From Nocardioides limicola (lineage in GTDB: Bacteria > Actinomycetota > Actinomycetes > Propionibacteriales > Nocardioidaceae): a stretch of DNA of 64,000 bases. Positions within the stretch are counted from its first letter, which is position 1, and every line of letters starts with the position of its first letter. This document shows, piece by piece, positions 57,735 through 64,000 of the stretch. Position numbers and translations under genes: made by a program. Below the pieces are notes generated by a model. That model was given only the letters and a program-made list of their open reading frames with translations. It was not told where the DNA came from and made no database searches. The DNA is taken from contig NZ_JAERJA010000001.1 of NCBI RefSeq assembly GCF_016827675.1, positions 620,001 through 684,000 of the forward strand, given 5' to 3'.

Positions 57735-57790
57735 CTGTGGCCGGCGGCAATCTCGCCTGCGAGATGCTCCCCCCGGACCGAGGGGAAACC

Positions 57791-58759
57791 TTACACGCGA
57801 CGTGCCACGGCGACCAATTCGACCCCTCTCGGCGCAGGCACCCGCACCGCCCGATCCGCGATCCGCATCGCCCGGGCCGCCCACCAGGCCAACGCCAGGT
57901 AGGTCAGTGACTGGGTCAGGGTCACCGGCAGGCTCCACCAGGTGCCACCGGAGGGGGCCAACGCCTCGGCCAGATCCCCGACAGCCAGCGCCAGACCGAA
58001 CGCCAGGTAGTTGTTCAGCACGTGCATCGCGATCGCCGCCTCGAGTCCGCCGGTGACGATGACCAGCACCCCTGCGGTGAGGCCGAAGGCGAGCCGGTCG
58101 ATGAACACCGGGGCGGACTGCACCCCGTGCGCCAGCGCGAAGATCAGCGCCGGCACCAGCACCGCCGGGACCACCCCGAATCGCCCGAACACCTGGGTCA
58201 GGTAGCCGCGGAAGGCGTACTCCTCCCCGGCGGCCTGCAGCGGGGTCAACAGCAACGCGACCAGGATCATGTCCCGCATGGCCGGGGTCCACTCGTTCAA
58301 GGTGGTGCCGAACTCGGTGCCGGGCCCGGAGGCCGGCACCAACGCCATCACCCCCACCGTGACCGTCATGGCCAGCACGGAGAGACCGAAACAGGCCGCC
58401 AGATAGCGCCACCTGATCCGTGGCAGCACCGAGGCGAGGGATCCCGGAGGCAGTCCGTGCAGGAACCGGGTCAGCGCCCAGGTCACCGGGATCGCGCTGG
58501 CCAGCACCAGGAACACGAACGCCAGCCCGAGCGCGGAGGGATCACCGAGATCGAGGATCGCGTCGAGTTCCCCGCCCACATCGGCGAGCCGCACCCCCGA
58601 GACCAGCAGCCCGACGCCGAAGATCAGCCCCAGCAGAGCAGGCGCCAACGCGATCACGCACGCGACCAGCAGCAGCACCCCCAGCACGCCGCGCCACCAG
58701 CCAGTGGCACCAGCCTGCTGCAACTGGTGGAACCGGTACTCCTGCCGGGGCGCGTCCAC
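57791..58759 (-). CDS. CPBP-family intramembrane metalloprotease
   Basis: Membrane protein of 322 residues (GTG start). It has about eight helices, with the CPBP/Abi protease motifs in the last four: EEYAFRG in AAGEEYAFRGYLTQVFGRFG near residue 178, LIFALAHG near 207 (FxxxH), and MHVLNNYLAFGLALAVG near 250. These give the glutamate-glutamate-arginine and histidine residues of the Rce1-like active site. The target is unknown. It starts 1 base after the gltX stop and so belongs to the same transcript. Confidence 0.9.
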   Translation of the reverse strand: MDAPRQEYRFHQLQQAGATGWWRGVLGVLLLVACVIALAPALLGLIFGVGLLVSGVRLADVGGELDAILDLGDPSALGLAFVFLVLASAIPVTWALTRFLHGLPPGSLASVLPRIRWRYLAACFGLSVLAMTVTVGVMALVPASGPGTEFGTTLNEWTPAMRDMILVALLLTPLQAAGEEYAFRGYLTQVFGRFGVVPAVLVPALIFALAHGVQSAPVFIDRLAFGLTAGVLVIVTGGLEAAIAMHVLNNYLAFGLALAVGDLAEALAPSGGTWWSLPVTLTQSLTYLALAWWAARAMRIADRAVRVPAPRGVELVAVARRV

Positions 58760-58760
58760 G

Positions 58761-60257
58761 TCAGCCCAGCGCGCGGCTCAGTCGGCCCAGCGTCCGCTCG
58801 CTGCCCAGGATCTCCAGCGACTCGAAGAGCGGCGGCGACACCTGGGCGCCGCTGGTGGCCACCCGGACCGGCCCGAACGCCAGCCGCGGCTTCAACTCCA
58901 TGCCCTCGACCAGCGCCGTGGTCAGCGCGGCCTCGATCGCTGTCGTCGTCCACTCGGACACACCCGCCAGAGCGTCGTACGCCGCCTTGACCACGGCCAG
59001 CCCGTCCTCGGTGAGCACCTTGGCCCGCGCAGCCTCGTCGATGGTGAAGTCGGCCTCGTCGATGAAGAACGACCGGACCAGATCGGCGGCCTCGGTGAGC
59101 TTGCGCAATCGCGGAGCGACCAGCGGCAACAGGTGCGCGAGCAGCGTCTCCTGGGCCTCGGTGGCCGGGTCGTCGAGGATGCCTGCCTCGATCAGGAACG
59201 GTCGGATCCGGCGGCCCACCTCGTCGGTGCTGAGCAGCTTCATGTGCTCGGTGTTGATCGCGGAGGCCTTCTTGAGGTCGAAGCGGGCCGGGTTCGGGTT
59301 CACGTCGCGGATGTCGAACACCTCGACCATCTCCGCGAGCGTGAAGATGTCGCGGTCCGCGGCGATCGCCCAGCCGAGCAGCGCCAGGTAGTTCAGCAGG
59401 CCCTCGGGCAGGAACCCGTCGTCGCGGTAGCCGAGCAGGTGCGCCTCGGGGTCACGCTTGGAGAGCTTCTTGTTGCCCTCCCCCATCACGTAGGGAAGGT
59501 GCCCGAAGGCGGGCGTGCGGGTGGCGACGCCGATCTCCCTGAGCGCGTCGTAGAGCGCCAACTGCCGAGGGGTGGACGAGAGCAGGTCCTCGCCGCGGAG
59601 CACGTGGGTGATCTCCATCAGCGCGTCGTCGACCGGGTTCACCAGCGTGTACAGCGGAGCGCCGTTGGCCCGACAGAGCGCGAAGTCGGGCACGTGCTCG
59701 GTGTCGAAGGTCACCTCGCCGCGGACCAGGTCGTCCCAGCTCAGCGTGCCCTCGGGCATCCGGAACCGGACCACCGAGGCGCGACCGTCGGCCTCGAACG
59801 CGGCCCGCTGCTCGGGGGCCAGGTCGCGGCAGAAGCCGTCGTACCCCATCACCTTGGAGCCGGACGCCTTGCGCCGGGCGTCGACCTCCTCGTTGCGGCA
59901 GAAGCAGTCATAGGTGTACGCCGTCTCCCGGAGCCTGGCGAGCACGTCCGCGTAGATCTCGGATCGCTCACTCTGCCGGTACGGGCCGAAGTCGCCGCCG
60001 ACCTCGGGGCCCTCGTCCCAGTCCAGGCCGAGCCAGCGCATCACCTCCAGCAGCGACTGGTAGGACTCCTCGGTGTTGCGTTCGGCGTCGGTGTCCTCGA
60101 TCCGGAACACGAACGTGCCGCCGAAGTGCCGGGCGAACGCCCAGTTGAACAGTGCGGTCCGGGCCAGACCCACGTGCGGGTTGCCGGTCGGCGACGGGGC
60201 CATCCGGACCCGGACCTGGGTCGGGGCCAGGTCGCCGAGGACGTCGGGCTTGCTCAC
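58761..60257 (-). CDS. gltX: glutamyl-tRNA synthetase
   Basis: Class I synthetase of 498 residues. The HIGH-like motif is [20 protein letters not shown] near residue 22 and the KMSKS-like motif is [11 protein letters not shown] near 262. It is the discriminating or non-discriminating bacterial GluRS; no GlnRS is visible and tRNA-Gln lies downstream, so it most likely charges both tRNA-Glu and tRNA-Gln, followed by GatCAB amidation. The start overlaps the FAH-family gene (ATGA). Confidence 0.96.
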   Translation of the reverse strand: MSKPDVLGDLAPTQVRVRMAPSPTGNPHVGLARTALFNWAFARHFGGTFVFRIEDTDAERNTEESYQSLLEVMRWLGLDWDEGPEVGGDFGPYRQSERSEIYADVLARLRETAYTYDCFCRNEEVDARRKASGSKVMGYDGFCRDLAPEQRAAFEADGRASVVRFRMPEGTLSWDDLVRGEVTFDTEHVPDFALCRANGAPLYTLVNPVDDALMEITHVLRGEDLLSSTPRQLALYDALREIGVATRTPAFGHLPYVMGEGNKKLSKRDPEAHLLGYRDDGFLPEGLLNYLALLGWAIAADRDIFTLAEMVEVFDIRDVNPNPARFDLKKASAINTEHMKLLSTDEVGRRIRPFLIEAGILDDPATEAQETLLAHLLPLVAPRLRKLTEAADLVRSFFIDEADFTIDEAARAKVLTEDGLAVVKAAYDALAGVSEWTTTAIEAALTTALVEGMELKPRLAFGPVRVATSGAQVSPPLFESLEILGSERTLGRLSRALG

Positions 60258-61066
60258 TTCTTCTTCACCACCGGGTTGGTCAGGGCGCCGATGCCCGAGA
60301 TCGAGACCTCGACCTCGTCACCGGGTTGCATGGGGCCGACACCCGCGGGGGTGCCGGTGAGGATCACGTCGCCGGGCAGCAGTGTCATCACCGAAGTGAT
60401 GTGCGCGATCAGCGTGGGGATGTCGAAGATCAGGTCCGCGGTCGATCCGTCCTGGACGAGGTCGCCGTTGAGGTGGGTCTGCAACTGCCGGCCCACGGAG
60501 AAGTCGTGCGGGTCCAGGTCGGTCTCGATCCACGGGCCCAGCGGGCAGAACGAGTCGAAGCCCTTGGCGCGAGTGAACTGGCCATCGGAGCGCTGCAGGT
60601 CCCGGGCGGTGACGTCGTTGGCGATCGTGTACCCGTGGATCACGTCGGTGGCCTGCTCGGCGGGGATGTCACGACAGATCCGTCCGATCACCACCGCGAG
60701 CTCGCCCTCGTAGTGCAGGTCCGAGGTCTGCGGCGGGTACTGGATCGGGTCGCCGGGGCCGATCACCGAGGTGTTCGGCTTGAGGAACATCAGCGGCTCC
60801 GCGGGCACCTCGTGGCCCAGCTCAGCGGCGTGGTCGGCGTAGTTGCGACCAATGCCCACCACCTTGCTGCGCGGCAGCACCGGGGCGAGCAGTTTCACCT
60901 CGGAGAGCTTGTACTGCTGCTCCAGGACCTTGATCCCGACATACAGCGGGTCGCCGGCCAACCCGACCAGGACCGTGTCGTCGGCTGGCTGGCCGAACTC
61001 GTCGATGTCGCCGGTGACGACCCCGTACATCGGCTCTTCGCCGGCGGTGAACCTCGCTATACGCAC
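60254..61066 (-). CDS. fumarylacetoacetate hydrolase family protein
   Basis: FAH-superfamily enzyme of 270 residues. The metal-binding acidic residues are seen in [18 protein letters not shown] near residue 120 (two glutamates) and [13 protein letters not shown] near 149 (aspartate); [15 protein letters not shown] near 237 is the C-terminal family signature. Members act as acylpyruvate hydrolases, oxaloacetate decarboxylases or 2-hydroxyhepta-2,4-diene-1,7-dioate isomerases. Rv2993c next to gltS in mycobacteria is the same type. The reaction is not assignable from sequence. Confidence 0.92.
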   Translation of the reverse strand: MRIARFTAGEEPMYGVVTGDIDEFGQPADDTVLVGLAGDPLYVGIKVLEQQYKLSEVKLLAPVLPRSKVVGIGRNYADHAAELGHEVPAEPLMFLKPNTSVIGPGDPIQYPPQTSDLHYEGELAVVIGRICRDIPAEQATDVIHGYTIANDVTARDLQRSDGQFTRAKGFDSFCPLGPWIETDLDPHDFSVGRQLQTHLNGDLVQDGSTADLIFDIPTLIAHITSVMTLLPGDVILTGTPAGVGPMQPGDEVEVSISGIGALTNPVVKKK

Positions 61067-61105
61067 GACCCGACCCTATCCGCCTCCACTGGCCGTGCCC
61101 GCCAG

Positions 61106-61129
61106 CGGTCGAGCGGTCGAGTGGTCGAG
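61106..61129. repeat. three tandem copies of an 8-bp unit
   Basis: CGGTCGAG, CGGTCGAG and TGGTCGAG lie end to end in the 90-base gap between the FAH-family start and the GTG of the next gene, in shared promoter DNA. This may be a binding site or a chance microsatellite. Confidence 0.6.
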
Positions 61130-61156
61130 TCCGTCCCGACCACCTACCCTTCCCGG

Positions 61157-62038
61157 GTGGAGATCGTGCTGGACCGCGCCGAGTGGTCCGAGCGCGCCCG
61201 AGCGCACGCGGCCCGGCTGGCGCCGTACATCGATCCCCATCTGGCCCGGCGCGAGGACGGCGTCAGGCACCCGGTGCACGACTTCCTGTTCACCTACTAC
61301 TCGCAGCGCCCGAACCGGTTGCTGCGTTGGCACCCGGGGTTCGGGGTGGGGCTGGCCGAGGCCGAGGAGTACGCCGGGCTGAAGGGTTACGTCGACGCCC
61401 CCGTCACCGTCTCCCCCACCTACGTCGCCAGTCAACGCCCGCTCATCGAGACCCTGCACCGACTGCTCTCCGCCACCCTCGCCCGACCGGCACACCTGGG
61501 CTGTTTCGGGCTGCACGAATGGGCGATGGTGCACCGGCTCGACGAGGACGAGGTGCGGCACCGTGGCTGGCCGCTGCGGCTCGGCGGCGCCGCGACCGAC
61601 GAGGTGGTGGCGTCGCATCGGATCGCCTGCTCCCACTTCGACGCCTTCAGGTTCTTCACCCCCACCGCCCGGCCGCTGAACACGTTGTCGCCGGGCCGGG
61701 ACGACCGGGCCGACTTCGAGCAGCCCGGCTGCCTGCATGCCGGGATGGATCTCTACAAGCACGCCTTCCGGCTCAGCCCGATGATCTCTTCGGACCTGGT
61801 GGCGGACTGCTTCGAGCTGGCCTGGGACATCCGGATCCTCGACATGCGCGCTGCGCCGTACGACCTGACCGGTATCCGACTCGACCCCTCCGGGGAGGCG
61901 TGGACCCCGGTGCGGATCGAGACCGCGGCCGGCAAGCAGGAGTACGTCGACGCGCAGGCTCGCTTCGCCGAGCGGGCGGCACCGCTGCGAGGGCGTCTGA
62001 TCGAGGATTGCGAGCGCCTCATCGCTACGAGCCCCTAG
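61157..62038 (+). CDS. conserved protein annotated in relatives as 3-methyladenine DNA glycosylase
   Basis: Protein of 293 residues (GTG start at 61157). It contains sequences conserved in actinobacterial relatives (HDFLFTYYSQRPNRLLRWHP near residue 40, LGCFGLHEWAMVHRL near 114, HRIACSHFDAFRFF near 155 and GCLHAGMDLYKHAFRLSP near 193), which from memory are labelled 3-methyladenine DNA glycosylase. I see no helix-hairpin-helix or catalytic aspartate of the known glycosylase folds, so the name is weakly supported. The histidine/cysteine-rich motifs suggest a metal site. It is divergent from the FAH-family gene. Confidence 0.8.
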   Translation: MEIVLDRAEWSERARAHAARLAPYIDPHLARREDGVRHPVHDFLFTYYSQRPNRLLRWHPGFGVGLAEAEEYAGLKGYVDAPVTVSPTYVASQRPLIETLHRLLSATLARPAHLGCFGLHEWAMVHRLDEDEVRHRGWPLRLGGAATDEVVASHRIACSHFDAFRFFTPTARPLNTLSPGRDDRADFEQPGCLHAGMDLYKHAFRLSPMISSDLVADCFELAWDIRILDMRAAPYDLTGIRLDPSGEAWTPVRIETAAGKQEYVDAQARFAERAAPLRGRLIEDCERLIATSP

Positions 62039-62064
62039 GCGCGTACTGCCCCGCCTCGGGACGC

Positions 62065-62136
62065 GGCCCCACGACATGTCCGCGATCGCGTCGCGGATGG
62101 GGTGTCCTGAGGACCGGATCGCGGACATACGGGGCC
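62065..62136. repeat. extended inverted repeat after the glycosylase-like gene
   Basis: ATGTCCGCGATC (62076-62087) is perfectly inverted at 62117-62128, and GGCCCC (62065-62070) with GGGGCC (62131-62136) extends the pairing after a short unpaired stretch. The inner span (29 nt) is also GC-rich. It lies between two same-strand genes and probably forms a terminator or structured leader. Confidence 0.65.
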
Positions 62137-62174
62137 CTTCGGTCCTCCTGACAGACGTGGCACACTCCACACCC

Positions 62175-62657
62175 ATGACCGACACCGCCATCCGCCGCAT
62201 CCAGCCCGACGATCTGACCCGGGTCGTGGAGCTGGTGCACGAGCTCGCCGACTACGAGAAGGCGCCGCATGAGTGTCACCTGACCGTGGAGCAACTGCGG
62301 GACGCACTCTTCGGCGACAACCCGGCGTTGTTCGGGCACGTCGCGACCGTCGACGACGACGTGGTCGGCGTGGCGCTGTGGTTCCTCAACTTCTCCACCT
62401 GGCGCGGCACCCACGGGATCTATCTCGAGGACCTCTACGTACGCCCCGGGCAACGCGGGCTCGGCCTCGGTCAACGACTCCTCCAGGCGCTCGCCCAGGA
62501 GTGCGTGGCTCGTGGCTTCGAGCGGCTCGAGTGGTCGGTGCTGGACTGGAACGAGCCGGCGATCGGGTTCTACCGATCCCTGGGCGCGGTCGGCATGGAC
62601 GAGTGGACGGTCCATCGCCTCACCGGCGACGCGTTGCAGGCCCTCGGCGGTCAGTGA
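62175..62657 (+). CDS. GNAT-family N-acetyltransferase (diamine-acetyltransferase-like)
   Basis: Acetyl-CoA-dependent enzyme of 160 residues. The acetyl-CoA loop is LEDLYVRPGQRGLGLGQRLL near residue 82 (Q/R-xx-G-x-G), followed by FERLEWSVLDWNEPAIGFYR near 115, which resembles the spermidine/spermine acetyltransferase subgroup (EDLYV-RP, WNE-A-FY). The substrate is inferred only. It converges with the TetR gene, one base apart. Confidence 0.9.
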   Translation: MTDTAIRRIQPDDLTRVVELVHELADYEKAPHECHLTVEQLRDALFGDNPALFGHVATVDDDVVGVALWFLNFSTWRGTHGIYLEDLYVRPGQRGLGLGQRLLQALAQECVARGFERLEWSVLDWNEPAIGFYRSLGAVGMDEWTVHRLTGDALQALGGQ

Positions 62658-62658
62658 C

Positions 62659-63216
62659 TCAGGACGGCACCGGCGCCAGCCGCGCCGACAGCCCGTCCAG
62701 GATGACCCCCAGGCCGATCCGGAAGTCCATCGACTCCACCGGCGCCTCGGCACCCGCGGCCTGCTCGTCGGCCACGTGGCCGAAGACGAAATGGAAGAGC
62801 GTGTGCGCCCCGACCCGGGCCAGCTCCTCGTCGGCACCGGCGAACCGCAACGCCGCTGCCATCCGTCGTACCGGCTCCTCGGCCCCGACACCCTGAGCCC
62901 GGACCATCGACACCAGCGCAGCCCCGTCGCGGTGCCGCAGCATGATGTCGCGGAGCTCGGCACAGACCAACCGCAGCTCGTCGGTCCACCAGACCACCTC
63001 GACGCTGCGGCGGCCCCGGGCGAGGATCTCGTCGGCGACCGCACCGAGCAGCTCCTGCTTGCCGGCGAAGTGGTGATAGAGCGCACTCGGCTGCACGCCC
63101 AGGTCGGCGGCGAGCCGACGCATCGAGAGGGTCTCGAGTCCGACCTCGTCGAGGAGGGTGATCGCCCGGTCGACGACGTCGCTGCGGTGGTAGCGCATCC
63201 GACCTCCTCGACTCAC
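62659..63216 (-). CDS. bioQ: TetR-family regulator, probable biotin repressor BioQ
   Basis: Repressor of 185 residues (ATG at 63216 or 63198). The TetR helix-turn-helix is at about 15-60 (LSMRRLAADLGVQPSALYHH), followed by a TetR C-terminal domain of usual length. It is divergent from bioB across about 100 bases containing two copies of a palindrome matching, from memory, the mycobacterial BioQ operator (TGAAC-N3-GTTAC/GTTCA). That arrangement is the basis for the BioQ call; the protein sequence alone would only give TetR family. Confidence 0.8.
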   Translation of the reverse strand: MSRGGRMRYHRSDVVDRAITLLDEVGLETLSMRRLAADLGVQPSALYHHFAGKQELLGAVADEILARGRRSVEVVWWTDELRLVCAELRDIMLRHRDGAALVSMVRAQGVGAEEPVRRMAAALRFAGADEELARVGAHTLFHFVFGHVADEQAAGAEAPVESMDFRIGLGVILDGLSARLAPVPS

Positions 63217-63252
63217 CCGCCCCGGCTTGCCCCAGGGACCCCGTCCACCTTA

Positions 63253-63292
63253 ACCTGAACACCGTACAGTTTGACCTGAACGCCGTTCAGGT
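63253..63292. promoter_or_regulatory. tandem BioQ-like operators between bioQ and bioB
   Basis: ACCTGAACGCCGTTCAGGT (63274-63292) is a perfect 8+3+8 palindrome. A second, imperfect copy, ACCTGAACACCGTACAGTT, is at 63253-63271, phased 21 bp (two helical turns) away. Both contain TGAAC-N3-GT. They sit in the divergent promoter region where a repressor would control both genes. Confidence 0.82.
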
Positions 63293-63317
63293 GTCGCCGA
63301 CCCGCAAGGAAGTGGCC

Positions 63318-64000
63318 ATGACGCAGTTCGACCAGATCGCCGACCGGGTCCTCGCCGGTGAGCCGGCCACCGAGGCCGACGCCCTGGCGGTGCTCCGCGC
63401 CCCCGACGCCGAACTGATGTCCGTGGTCGCCGCCGCCAGCCGCCTCCGGCGTGAGTACTTCGGCAACACCGTCAAGGTCAACTACCTGGTCAACCTCAAG
63501 TCCGGGTTGTGTCCGGAGAACTGCAACTACTGCTCCCAGGCCCTCGGCTCGGACGCGCCGATCCTCAAGTACTCCTGGCTCTCCAAGGACGAGACCCTCA
63601 AGCAGGCCGGTGCCGGCCTCAAGGGCGGCGCCACCCGGGTGTGCATGGTCTCCTCGGGCCGCGGACCCTCCGACCGCGACATCGACAAGGTCGTCGAGAT
63701 GACCGAGGCACTGAAGGACGAGTACGAGGGCGTCGAGGTCTGCGCCTGCCTCGGCCTGCTCAAGGACGGTCAGGCCGAGCGGCTCAAGGGCGCCGGCGTC
63801 GACGCCTACAACCACAACATCAACACCGCCGAGTCCCACCACGACAACATCGTCCAGACGCACACGTACGACGACCGGGTGGACACCATCGGCAAGGCGA
63901 AGTCCGCGGGCCTCTCCCCCTGCTCCGGCCTGATCGCGGGCCTCGGCGAGACCGACGAGCAGTTGGTCGAGGCACTCTTCGCGCTCAAGGCGCTGGAGTC
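63318..64000 (+). CDS. bioB: biotin synthase (partial, runs off the window)
   Basis: The first 227 residues of a radical SAM enzyme that inserts sulfur into dethiobiotin. The ATG at 63318 follows AAGGA. The 4Fe-4S cysteine motif CPENCNYC (C-x3-C-x2-C) lies near residue 65, preceded by NYLVNLKSGL and followed by CSQALGSDAPILKYSW. The 2Fe-2S-ligand cysteine of MVSSGRG-type context is seen in RVCMVSSGRGPSD near 112. The C-terminal part lies beyond position 64000. Confidence 0.97.
   Translation, partial: MTQFDQIADRVLAGEPATEADALAVLRAPDAELMSVVAAASRLRREYFGNTVKVNYLVNLKSGLCPENCNYCSQALGSDAPILKYSWLSKDETLKQAGAGLKGGATRVCMVSSGRGPSDRDIDKVVEMTEALKDEYEGVEVCACLGLLKDGQAERLKGAGVDAYNHNINTAESHHDNIVQTHTYDDRVDTIGKAKSAGLSPCSGLIAGLGETDEQLVEALFALKALE

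Noticed and set aside
57791..58759. CPBP/Abi protein as a phage-abortive-infection gene
   Set aside because: The family is broad and mostly not defensive, and the gene sits in a housekeeping gltX transcript.
60152..61156. N-terminal extension of the glycosylase-like protein
   Set aside because: The frame stays open upstream but lies antisense to gltX and the FAH-family gene; the GTG at 61157 gives the natural start.

Overview
This window looks like an ordinary chromosomal stretch of a high-GC Gram-positive bacterium (Actinomycetota). It is most likely a Nocardioides-type member of the Nocardioidaceae; this is inferred from gene content, as no rRNA is present. The pointers are GlnE next to a GlnA2-type glutamine synthetase, a PdtaR-type ANTAR regulator, an HU protein with a lysine/alanine tail, the F420-pathway gene cofC, DUF3515, HGxxPAAW and DUF2752 proteins, a DNA polymerase I with a decayed proofreading domain, frequent GTG starts, and ELWxTDGTxxGT-repeat exported proteins. 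No phage, insertion sequence, CRISPR array or toxin/defence island was seen. The only trace of a possibly mobile gene is a decayed HTH/LAGLIDADG-like gene beside a tRNA.

Layout. 1-3.6 kb: cytochrome P450, a TetR regulator and an exported ELWxTDGT-repeat protein. 3.6-9.3 kb: glnE and glnA2, then a cysteine-rich ArsR-like regulator divergent from a small membrane protein. 9.3-14.6 kb: nadE, polA and a hotdog thioesterase. 14.7-20.5 kb: a branched-chain amino-acid type ABC system, with the binding-protein gene convergent to a livH-livM-livG-livF operon whose LivH carries an extra exported domain. 20.6-24.9 kb: pdtaR, a tRNA with anticodon CAA, the tRNA-side pseudogene, pyruvate kinase and gltD. 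24.9-30.4 kb: gltB and a VIT-family transporter. 30.4-35.4 kb: a tightly overlapping operon (HGxxPAAW protein, DUF2752 protein, trpC, trpB, trpA, sco1, lgt) that lacks trpE. 35.5-46 kb: thiL, an AsnC ligand-domain protein, a DUF3515 lipoprotein, ddl, a cystathionine gamma-synthase/lyase family enzyme, gpsA, plsC, cofC, hup, leuD, leuC and an IclR regulator. 46-57.4 kb: an FHA-like/ABC transporter, ogt, an Ada-AlkA fusion, a small phasin-like protein, a secreted protein, an alpha/beta hydrolase opposite a GlxA-type regulator, a two-component system and a membrane protein. 57.4-61.1 kb: tRNA-Glu, tRNA-Gln, a CPBP protease, gltX and an FAH-family enzyme, all on the minus strand. 61.1-64 kb: a DNA-glycosylase-like protein, a GNAT enzyme, a TetR regulator and the start of bioB.

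How the genes connect. Nitrogen assimilation is strongly represented: GlnE, GlnA2, GltBD, glutamine-dependent NadE and an amino-acid ABC transporter. GltX sits with tRNA-Glu and tRNA-Gln, as expected where glutaminyl-tRNA is made by misacylation and amidation. LeuCD is faced by an IclR regulator of the LtbR/NdgR type. BioB is faced by a TetR regulator with two copies of a BioQ-like palindrome between them. From memory, the thiL-to-FAH block follows the Mycobacterium tuberculosis order Rv2977c-Rv2993c, while the trp-lgt block belongs to another M. tuberculosis locus, so the two probably meet at a rearrangement near 35.4 kb.

Most of the window is housekeeping. The least ordinary signals are the CAA-anticodon tRNA without the long leucine variable arm, the LivH fusion, the degenerate FHA domain on the ABC transporter, the tandem BioQ-like operators and an exceptionally long perfect hairpin between leuD and hup.
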